A DNA stretch of 61,995 nt from an uncultured Erysipelotrichaceae bacterium. GTDB taxonomy: Bacteria; Bacillota_I; Bacilli_A; Erysipelotrichales; Erysipelotrichaceae. The translations under genes and the position numbers were made by a program. Within the stretch, counting starts at the first letter, position 1, and the number at the start of each line of letters is the position of its first letter. Below are positions 1 to 6,631 of this stretch, piece after piece. A model generated the notes under the pieces. That model worked only from the letters and a program-made list of their open reading frames with translations, made no database searches and was not told the origin of the DNA. The stretch lies in assembly GCA_944325255.1 (NCBI GenBank), contig CALUZH010000022.1, positions 1-61,995 on the forward strand, given 5' to 3'.

Positions 1-183
1 CCTGAAACGGCGTAACCAGCCGTAATACAAACCGGTGGGACACCGGGGTTAGCCTGTTGTACTACGGGGCGCATGATCACAGTCATGCCATAATATGTCA
101 CCCGGTCAAGCAGGAATAAAAGAAAGCATTCAGGACTGCACAGTTCAGAAGGCTCGAAGCTCGGTTACTTGTAGCCGAGTAGT
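1..183. other. Unidentified structured region
   Basis: No convincing gene was found. Visible hairpins are CGGC/GCCG at about 9-23, CCGGTG/CACCGG at about 32-46, GCATGA/TCATGC at about 71-88, and a strong 8-bp stem with a CUUG loop at about 161-180 that lies just beyond the lysozyme stop codon. A TACAA/TTGTA pair encloses the second hairpin. I compared it by eye with tmRNA, RNase P RNA, SRP RNA, 6S RNA and group II intron domain V and recognised none. It is GC-richer than its surroundings. The 161-180 hairpin could end lysozyme transcripts but has no T-run. Confidence 0.4.
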
Positions 184-1023
184 TCACTCCTTTGGTATGA
201 ACATGATATTGAGATCAACCGGTTCATTAATACCGGGCATGGTGCCGTTTTCACTATATTGCCAAATAGTAAATTGATAAGGGAATTCGGGATAATCGCT
301 ATATTGGGCAAACCAGAGAGGATAGTGCAATACTTCATGGAGATCATAATATTCCATGGCCCAATAAAGATTGCTATATAACATGCCCGCATGGCCATTT
401 TCTTCGATTTTCTGCAAGAAGGCCAGGGCGTTGTCGGTCCAGGCTTGGCCATCCAAGTGCGCCATGCGGCTTTCATCATAGCTGATATCTTCAAGATCGT
501 AGACGATCGGCAAATCAAGTTCTTTATCCTGAATATGTTCAAGGACAAAGAAAGCCTCTTCCATTGCCTCTTTTTTATCGACAGCCTGGGAGAAGAAATA
601 AACTCCTACCTTAAGACCAACACTTTTAGCTTGTTCATAGTTGGTATTGAAATATTCATCTAAATTTAAACCGCCTTCGGTATAGCCGCGGTAACCCAAG
701 CGGATATAGGCAAATTCGACACCGCTGTCTTTGACCTTTTGCCAATCGATATCTTTTTGGTGCGCGGAGACATCAATACCGTAAATGCTAGAATAATTTT
801 CATCTTCATATTGATAATGGGGACTTGTAATAAGCTTATTAAAATCATAATTATGCCTTGGCAAGGTCGATATTTCTTCAGGTCTTTGAAAATCATAATT
901 ATAATTGAGCGACTTAAAAACGAAAGTTCTTAAAAGAATAATCAAGAAGGTGACTGATAGAACCGTTATGATAAAAAGGATAAGCAGACGGTCGATGCGG
1001 ATTTTTCTCTTATGTTTAGCCAT
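184..1023 (-). CDS. GH25 lysozyme, membrane anchored
   Basis: This is a glycosyl hydrolase family 25 muramidase of 279 residues, expected to cut the MurNAc-GlcNAc bond of peptidoglycan. A basic N-terminus and one membrane segment (about residues 12-35) suggest a type II membrane protein with the catalytic domain outside. The GH25 domain starts at GIDVSAHQ (Asp about 84) and carries the DLE motif (Asp about 176, Glu about 178), the usual catalytic residues. The start ATG at 1023 has no Shine-Dalgarno sequence; a TATAAT lies 6 nt upstream, so the mRNA is probably leaderless. It diverges from the MATE gene across only 37 bp. Family assignment is firm; a role in wall remodelling is inferred. Confidence 0.9.
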   Translation of the reverse strand: MAKHKRKIRIDRLLILFIITVLSVTFLIILLRTFVFKSLNYNYDFQRPEEISTLPRHNYDFNKLITSPHYQYEDENYSSIYGIDVSAHQKDIDWQKVKDSGVEFAYIRLGYRGYTEGGLNLDEYFNTNYEQAKSVGLKVGVYFFSQAVDKKEAMEEAFFVLEHIQDKELDLPIVYDLEDISYDESRMAHLDGQAWTDNALAFLQKIEENGHAGMLYSNLYWAMEYYDLHEVLHYPLWFAQYSDYPEFPYQFTIWQYSENGTMPGINEPVDLNIMFIPKE

Positions 1024-1029
1024 ACTTAA

Positions 1030-1035
1030 ATTATA
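1030..1035 (-). promoter_or_regulatory. -10 box, leaderless lysozyme promoter
   Basis: TATAAT on the minus strand, separated from the lysozyme ATG by 6 nt. Transcription should begin at or next to the start codon. No good -35 is seen. Confidence 0.65.
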
Positions 1036-1048
1036 AGCGATAATTTGT

Positions 1049-1054
1049 TAGAAT
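1049..1054 (+). promoter_or_regulatory. Extended -10 box, leaderless MATE promoter
   Basis: TAGAAT preceded by TG-N (an extended -10), ending 6 nt before the MATE start codon. It is 13 bp from the opposing lysozyme -10, so both promoters cannot easily be occupied at once. Confidence 0.65.
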
Positions 1055-1060
1055 AAGAAC

Positions 1061-2431
1061 ATGTCGATGCTTATTGAACATTTTAAATTATTGATAGATG
1101 ATAAGGAATTCATGAAAAAGGTCTTGCTTATAGCGATACCTTTGATGTTGCAACAACTAATCGTCAACAGTGTCAATTTAGTTGATAATGTGATGGTGGG
1201 CCAGCTTGGCGACTATTCCTTGTCGGCAGTTAGCAGTGCCAATCGTTTTTATTTTATTGCCACTATGGGTACTAATGGGATGATTGCGGCCTGTATTATC
1301 TTTCTTTCCCAATATTATGGGGCCGGCAATTATGCCAAGATGAAGGAAACTTTCCGTTTCTCTTTGCTGGGAGCCTTTGGTTTATGCTTTGTCTTTTTCT
1401 TGGCGGCCTTACTTATACCGGAAACGATTATCAGCTTCTTTATTAATGATCCTTTAATAATGGAAATCGGGGCAACCTATCTAAGAATTGCCTGTTTTTC
1501 GTATTTGCCGATGGTACTTTCACTTTGCGTCTCTAATGCCTTAAGAGCGATGGGGGTAACCAAAGGGCCGCTTTTGATTTCGATTACTTCGGTACTGATT
1601 AATATTATTCTTGATTATCTTTTTATCTTTGGTTTGGGGCCGCTTCCGGCCATGGGTGTAGCCGGGGCTGCTTGGGCAACCTTAATTGCCCGGGTAGTTG
1701 AAGCCCTTATTTATATGGCGGTATTAAGATTGCATGATTATCCTTTTGAAACCCGGATGAAAGATTTATTTAAAATAAATAAGGAACTTGTCAAAGCTAT
1801 CTTTAAGAAGGCTTTGCCTTTATGCATCAATGAGATATTGTGGTCGGCTGGCATGGCTACCTTGCTTAAATATTATTCAACCCGCGGCATCAGCGCCAAT
1901 ACCGGTTATAGTATTTCAACGACGGTATCGGATCTTTTCTATGTTCTTTTTACCGGCATGGCTACGGCCACTACGGTAATGGTTGGGACTTATTTGGGAG
2001 CCGATGAACTTGATAAAGCTCGGGCTAACGGCTATAAATTGATTATTTTCAGTATGCTTATGGCTGTGGTCTTGGGTTTAATGATGTTTGGCTCATCCTT
2101 TTTGGTTCCTTATATTTTTAATGTATCTAGCGAAGCCTTAGATATTGCCGCCAATTTTTTAAGGATCATGAGTCTTTTATTTTGGATATATATGTTTAAT
2201 ACCCAATGTTTCTTTATTTTACGGGCGGGTGGGGATACCAAAAATACGATGTTTATGGACTCGGTATATATGTGGCTGGTTAATCTGCCCTTAGTTGGTC
2301 TTTTGACTTATTTGACCGATCTTAATATTTATCTTTTATATATTGCCGGGCAAATGACTGACTTATTGAAGGCGGTATTCTCTTTTCATCTTTTGCGGAA
2401 AGAAAAATGGGTCAATAATTTAACCCATTAA
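1061..2431 (+). CDS. MATE family efflux transporter
   Basis: A 456-residue polytopic protein with about 12 membrane helices in two repeats, typical of the MATE (multidrug and toxin extrusion) family. These export cationic drugs or metabolites using Na+ or H+. The opening KEFMKKVLLIAIPLMLQQL and the following VDNVMVGQLG match the first helix of the family. ATG 1061 is preferred because it follows a -10 box by 6 nt; ATG 1112 with AAGGA 4 nt upstream is an alternative but would cut into the usual N-terminal motif. It overlaps the convergent gene at 2420 by 12 nt. Substrate unknown. Confidence 0.88.
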   Translation: MSMLIEHFKLLIDDKEFMKKVLLIAIPLMLQQLIVNSVNLVDNVMVGQLGDYSLSAVSSANRFYFIATMGTNGMIAACIIFLSQYYGAGNYAKMKETFRFSLLGAFGLCFVFFLAALLIPETIISFFINDPLIMEIGATYLRIACFSYLPMVLSLCVSNALRAMGVTKGPLLISITSVLINIILDYLFIFGLGPLPAMGVAGAAWATLIARVVEALIYMAVLRLHDYPFETRMKDLFKINKELVKAIFKKALPLCINEILWSAGMATLLKYYSTRGISANTGYSISTTVSDLFYVLFTGMATATTVMVGTYLGADELDKARANGYKLIIFSMLMAVVLGLMMFGSSFLVPYIFNVSSEALDIAANFLRIMSLLFWIYMFNTQCFFILRAGGDTKNTMFMDSVYMWLVNLPLVGLLTYLTDLNIYLLYIAGQMTDLLKAVFSFHLLRKEKWVNNLTH

Positions 2432-2845
2432 TTCATTTTTAACGATGCCGTCTAAATTGGAAAGACGGTATTTTTTATTATCATGCGTAAAGACATCAAA
2501 GATGATATCGGCACTATGGTCATATTCTTCCATAATTTCTTTAACTGTATCAAGAGTAACAGTATCTTTATTTAAACCATATAATTCACAAATGGTGACA
2601 AAACAATTCTGTTTGGTCTTGGTGGCATCAAAGTCATAGAAGACCGTCTTATCGATATCTTTAAATAGGGCTTTAAAATCTTCATTGGTGAAGAAATAAC
2701 GGATGGCATTATAATTGACGGCTTCTTCAATACCGATAAAAGACATTCTTATCCATACTACGACATCCAAAGGCAACATGGCCATATCTTCATCGTTGGG
2801 GGCGAAATTAATCATGGCTTTTAAGGGCATATTACTTACAAACAT
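2420..2845 (-). CDS. Hypothetical protein, 141 aa
   Basis: I do not recognise a family. The protein is acidic, soluble, has no signal peptide or clear membrane segment, and contains regular hydrophobic spacing (for example CFVTICELYGLNKDTV), consistent with a small folded cytoplasmic domain. A GAAAGGT ribosome binding site lies about 11 nt upstream of ATG 2845. Its stop overlaps the end of the MATE gene on the other strand by 12 nt, and it diverges from the DUF885 lipoprotein at 2901. The only long reading frame in this interval is this one, which supports its being real. Confidence 0.6.
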   Translation of the reverse strand: MFVSNMPLKAMINFAPNDEDMAMLPLDVVVWIRMSFIGIEEAVNYNAIRYFFTNEDFKALFKDIDKTVFYDFDATKTKQNCFVTICELYGLNKDTVTLDTVKEIMEEYDHSADIIFDVFTHDNKKYRLSNLDGIVKNELMG

Positions 2846-2873
2846 TTTATTTTTTTACCTTTCATAATTCATA

Positions 2874-2879
2874 TATAAT
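2874..2879 (+). promoter_or_regulatory. -10 box for DUF885 lipoprotein gene
   Basis: TATAAT followed by a leader of about 15 nt and the ribosome binding site AGAGGAA before ATG 2901; a conventional leadered promoter in the divergent gap. The -35 is not obvious. Confidence 0.4.
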
Positions 2880-2900
2880 TAAATTATAGAGGAAATTATT

Positions 2901-4703
2901 ATGAAAAAAATATTTTTATTGCTTATCTGTTTGGCCCTTTGTGCTTGTCAAAGCAATAGCGGGAATGTCATAAGCCATCCCGAAGACTACGTAAAGGCCC
3001 TAAAAGCTTATGAGGTTCCAGAATTTCGCGATGATGATATTTCCGACAATACCGAGTTTAATGCTTTTTTAGATGAAGAATTTAAAAAGTATATGGGAAA
3101 TGACTATTTGAACATGCATTTTAGTCTTGAAGACTATGCGGCCTATGCAATTGAAAAACCGGAAGTGGGTCTTGGTGAATTAAATACGGATTTTAAAAAG
3201 ACCTTAGATGAAAATGCGGAGCTTTTAGAAAAACTTCAAGCCTTTGATTTTGATACGCTTTCCTTTAAGCAGCAAGTTGACTATGTCGCTATGGAGTATT
3301 CCTTATTGGAGACTATGGCAATGAATGCCTATGGTCAATATCAGCTCCTTTTTGACCGCAATACTTCGCTTCACAGCAATCTTATAACCAATCTCACGGA
3401 ATTTGCCTTCCGTAATCGTGAAGACTATGATGATTATTTATTACTGTTGGGGGATGTCGACCGCTATCTTGAAGAAGCTTTGGCATATACTGAAAGTCAA
3501 GCGGAAAAGGGTATTGCATTGCAGGATTATACCCTAGATGAAACCTTGGCTTATATTGAAGGTTTTGTTTCGAAAACTGACGATAATGCCATAATTTTGG
3601 ATTTTGCCAATGAAGTTGAAGCATCGACCATCTTAAATACTGAAGAAAAGGAAGAGCTTTTAAAAGAATGCGAAAAGCTTGTTCAAGAGGAGATTATACC
3701 GGCCTATGAAAATCTATATGACGGTCTTGAAGCCTTGAGGGGCAAGTCATCATTAGCCGAAGATGATGCCGGGGCCTACAGTTATGATCCAAATTATGGG
3801 GAGTTGCTTGTCTATATTAATATGAGTGATAATCAAGGACTTGATGAGCTCTATGATTTGATATATAAGATTTTTGTTGATGAATTTGTTAATGTTTTAT
3901 CCGTAACTTATGATGAAGAATTGTATGAAAAGTTGATGGATTATACTTATAATCCGACGGCTTATCCGCCGCTTGGCGAAAGTCCGGAAGCGATAGTTGA
4001 ATTCCTTATCGATCATATCGGAGCCGATTATCCGGATATCGGTGATGCCAGTTATCTTATTTCCTTATTGGATGAAAGCATTGCCGATCCTAATATCATG
4101 GCCTATTATTTGATAGCGCCGATTGATAATCCGGACTATAATGTCATTCGCATCAATCCTGATACCATGGCTTCGCTTCCGCAAATAGCCTATTCAACTA
4201 TTGCCCATGAGGGTTTCCCGGGACATCTTTATGCCAATGTTTATGAGGCCGGCTTAGACCTTCATCCTTACCGCAATTGTCTTTCTTTTATCGCCTATAC
4301 CGAGGGTCAGGCAATGATGGCCAGCCGTTATGCCTATAATTACATATGTGATAAGGATGATTACTTCACTGAGGCCATGTCTTTCAATGATCAAGGCTAT
4401 GCTTATATGCTTGAGGCCTTGGCCCAAATTGGCGTCAATGGCTATGGCTGGAGTCTTGAAGAAATGCAAGAAGAACTTTCTGACTTATCGGTGTTAGATG
4501 ATGAAACGGCCAAAGCAATTTATCAAAGTGCCGTCGGTTCTGCCGGCAGTATTATTGCTTACGGCGGCGGTTTGGCAGAATTTACCGATCTCCAAGAGCG
4601 TTATTTTGCCGCATATGGCGAAGATGATATCGCCTTCAATAATGCGACTTTAGAATATGGTTCTCTACCGTTTAATATCCTAAGATCCTTGATTTTTGAT
4701 TAA
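2901..4703 (+). CDS. DUF885 lipoprotein, putative zinc peptidase
   Basis: A 600-residue lipoprotein with a signal peptide ending in the lipobox LCAC, so it should be anchored on the outer face of the membrane. The C-terminal half has the DUF885 hallmark HEGFPGH (His about 436), a variant HExxxGH zinc-binding motif, with TEGQAMM further on as a likely extra ligand region. DUF885 proteins are thought to be metallocarboxypeptidase-like, but substrate is generally unknown. A ribosome binding site (AGAGGAA) precedes the start. Its TAA stop shares the palindrome TTAA (4700-4703) with the stop of the convergent ung gene. A role in digesting external peptides fits the peptide-uptake genes elsewhere in the window but is inferred. 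Confidence 0.82.
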   Translation: MKKIFLLLICLALCACQSNSGNVISHPEDYVKALKAYEVPEFRDDDISDNTEFNAFLDEEFKKYMGNDYLNMHFSLEDYAAYAIEKPEVGLGELNTDFKKTLDENAELLEKLQAFDFDTLSFKQQVDYVAMEYSLLETMAMNAYGQYQLLFDRNTSLHSNLITNLTEFAFRNREDYDDYLLLLGDVDRYLEEALAYTESQAEKGIALQDYTLDETLAYIEGFVSKTDDNAIILDFANEVEASTILNTEEKEELLKECEKLVQEEIIPAYENLYDGLEALRGKSSLAEDDAGAYSYDPNYGELLVYINMSDNQGLDELYDLIYKIFVDEFVNVLSVTYDEELYEKLMDYTYNPTAYPPLGESPEAIVEFLIDHIGADYPDIGDASYLISLLDESIADPNIMAYYLIAPIDNPDYNVIRINPDTMASLPQIAYSTIAHEGFPGHLYANVYEAGLDLHPYRNCLSFIAYTEGQAMMASRYAYNYICDKDDYFTEAMSFNDQGYAYMLEALAQIGVNGYGWSLEEMQEELSDLSVLDDETAKAIYQSAVGSAGSIIAYGGGLAEFTDLQERYFAAYGEDDIAFNNATLEYGSLPFNILRSLIFD

Positions 4704-5365
4704 AGCTGCCAATCAATCGGTTCCTGACCGTTTTGGATTAAGAAATTATTGGCTCTTGAAAAAGGCCTGGAGCCGAAGAAACCATGAAAGGCACTTAAGG
4801 GGCTGGGATGAGCCGATTCAATGATGAGATGCTGCTTGGCATTGATAAGAGCTTTTTTAGCCCGGGCATTGTTGCCCCATAGGATAAAGACCAGGGGTTT
4901 TTGGCGCTTGTTAAGATGGCTGATGATGCTGTCAGTTAAAGTTTCCCAGCCATGGTGGGCATGGGAATTGGCTTGATGTTCCCGGACGGTCAAAACAGTA
5001 TTGAGTAAAAGGACTCCCTGTTTGGCCCAAGGGCGCAAGTCTCCGTCTTTTGCCGGCATTATAGCTAAGTCATCATATAATTCACGATAGATATTTTTTA
5101 ATGAAGGGGGCAAAGCTACCCCTTTTCTTACGGCAAAACTTAAGCCGCAGGCCTGGCCCTTTTCATGATAGGGATCCTGGCCCAAGATCAAGACCTTGGT
5201 ATCATTAAAAGGGGTATAGCGTAAGGCATTATAGAGGTCTTTGGCCGGCGGGAATATCTGATAATTTTGATATTCGGCATCCAGGAATTTTCTTAAGTTT
5301 TGATAGTAGGGGGCTGTAAATTCATCTTTTAAAATGTCGTCCCAATCATTTCCGATTATTTGCAT
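4700..5365 (-). CDS. ung: Uracil-DNA glycosylase
   Basis: Family 1 uracil-DNA glycosylase (221 residues), which removes uracil from DNA in base excision repair. Motif GQDPYH holds the catalytic Asp and HPSPLS is the minor-groove/His loop; both are intact. A longer reading frame reaches 5389, but ATG 5365 is chosen because a TATAAT ends 6 nt upstream, predicting a leaderless start, and because MQIIGNDWDDIL is a normal family N-terminus. It diverges from folC across 45 bp that contain both promoters, and its stop codon overlaps that of the DUF885 gene. Confidence 0.95.
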   Translation of the reverse strand: MQIIGNDWDDILKDEFTAPYYQNLRKFLDAEYQNYQIFPPAKDLYNALRYTPFNDTKVLILGQDPYHEKGQACGLSFAVRKGVALPPSLKNIYRELYDDLAIMPAKDGDLRPWAKQGVLLLNTVLTVREHQANSHAHHGWETLTDSIISHLNKRQKPLVFILWGNNARAKKALINAKQHLIIESAHPSPLSAFHGFFGSRPFSRANNFLIQNGQEPIDWQL

Positions 5366-5371
5366 AAGCAA

Positions 5372-5377
5372 ATTATA
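5372..5377 (-). promoter_or_regulatory. -10 box, leaderless ung promoter
   Basis: TATAAT on the minus strand with 6 nt (TTGCTT) to the ung ATG. No Shine-Dalgarno sequence can fit. It decides the ung start in favour of 5365 over 5389. Confidence 0.65.
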
Positions 5378-5399
5378 GCCCAAATGCACATAAAGCGCA

Positions 5400-5405
5400 T
5401 ATAAT
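5400..5405 (+). promoter_or_regulatory. -10 box, leaderless folC promoter
   Basis: TATAAT ending 5 nt before ATG 5411 (8 nt before the next ATG, 5414). It lies 22 bp from the opposing ung -10. Confidence 0.6.
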
Positions 5406-5410
5406 GATGA

Positions 5411-6616
5411 ATGATGTTTAAAAATATAGATGAAGGCCTAAATTGGCTGATACATAGACGCGCCGAGAAACATGACTTTGCCGCTTTTAAAAAACTTATG
5501 GCTTTTTTGGGCAATCCCCAAGATGATTTTAAGACGATTCATGTTGCCGGGACCAACGGCAAGGGCTCAACCGTTACTTATTTAAGAGATTTATTACTTT
5601 ACCATGGCTATAAGGTGGGTACTTTACAATCACCGCACTATCTTACGCATTTAGATCGTATCCGTATTAATGGAGATAATATTCCGGAAGATGTCTTTTT
5701 ACGACTCTTAAATAAGTATTATGAACTTTTTGTAGAATATGATCTCAATATGTTTGAGATGGACTTTATTATCATGTGCTTTTATTTTAAGGAAGCCAAT
5801 GTCGATTATGCCATTATTGAAACCGGAATCGGGGGAAGGCTTGATAGCACCAATGTCCTAAATAATCCCTTACTGGCCATTATTGTCAGCATCGGCTATG
5901 ACCATATGGACCGTTTAGGGAATACTTTGGATTTGATCCTTTTAGAGAAACTGGGAATTGTTAAGGAAAATCGGCCTTTGCTTATCGGCCAGCTTGCCGA
6001 AGATTTAAAAGCGGAATGTCTTAGCTATTGTAAGGACAAGGGATCATCTTTATATTGCATAAAACCCTATACTAAGAAATCTATGGGCGAATTTATCTAT
6101 GATGGTCATCTTTATCATCTACGTTCTTTAGCCGACTATCAGTTGCATAATGCCGCTTTAGCCTTGACGGCCTTTGATATTTTGGCTGCTTTAGAAAAGA
6201 TCAATAAGGATGTCGATAAATGTATCAAGGCTATAAATTCCAGTCTTTGGCCGGGCCGCTTTGAGCTGATTTGTGAAAAGCCCAATATCATTCTTGATGG
6301 GGCTCATAATATTGACGGCATTAAGGCCTTATGTGCTTCAATCGATAATTTAAAAGGAAGTAAGGCTGTCCTGTTTGCTGCCTTAAAAACCAAGGAATAT
6401 CAAAAGATGATAGCCTTGATTAGACAGCATGTCGATGCCTTGATATTGACGAGTTTTGATTATCCTTTGGCGTGCGGCAAAGATGATTATCAAAGTGCGG
6501 ATTATCGTCAAAATTATCGGGAGGCCTTAGAAGAATTAAAGGGTCAGTATGACAATATTATCATTGCCGGTTCGCTTTACTTCTTATCGGACTTCATGCA
6601 GGAAATAAACAAATAG
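5411..6616 (+). CDS. folC: Folylpolyglutamate / dihydrofolate synthase
   Basis: A 401-residue Mur-ligase-superfamily enzyme that adds glutamates to folates, and in many bacteria also makes dihydrofolate from dihydropteroate. The ATP loop HVAGTNGKGST sits near residue 45, followed by the SPHY motif and the family signature ETGIGGRLDSTNV; the C-terminal domain has DGAHN. Two ATG codons (5411 and 5414) are both near a TATAAT, so the transcript is probably leaderless. The next gene, uvrA, starts 15 bp after the stop from its own -10 box located in that gap. The window also has a FolT folate importer (56090), so folate salvage is likely. Confidence 0.93.
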   Translation: MMFKNIDEGLNWLIHRRAEKHDFAAFKKLMAFLGNPQDDFKTIHVAGTNGKGSTVTYLRDLLLYHGYKVGTLQSPHYLTHLDRIRINGDNIPEDVFLRLLNKYYELFVEYDLNMFEMDFIIMCFYFKEANVDYAIIETGIGGRLDSTNVLNNPLLAIIVSIGYDHMDRLGNTLDLILLEKLGIVKENRPLLIGQLAEDLKAECLSYCKDKGSSLYCIKPYTKKSMGEFIYDGHLYHLRSLADYQLHNAALALTAFDILAALEKINKDVDKCIKAINSSLWPGRFELICEKPNIILDGAHNIDGIKALCASIDNLKGSKAVLFAALKTKEYQKMIALIRQHVDALILTSFDYPLACGKDDYQSADYRQNYREALEELKGQYDNIIIAGSLYFLSDFMQEINK

Positions 6617-6618
6617 TG

Positions 6619-6624
6619 TAGAAT
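6619..6624 (+). promoter_or_regulatory. -10 box, leaderless uvrA promoter
   Basis: TAGAAT, 7 nt before the uvrA ATG, in the 15-bp gap after folC. TG immediately precedes it but without the usual one-base spacer. Confidence 0.55.
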
Positions 6625-6631
6625 AGTAAAT

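Noticed and set aside
95-277. 60-codon plus-strand frame at the left edge
   Set aside because: Overlaps the lysozyme 3' end on the other strand, has no ribosome binding site and no coding character.
5366-5389. Eight extra N-terminal residues for ung
   Set aside because: They lie upstream of the -10 box that serves ung, so they would not be transcribed.
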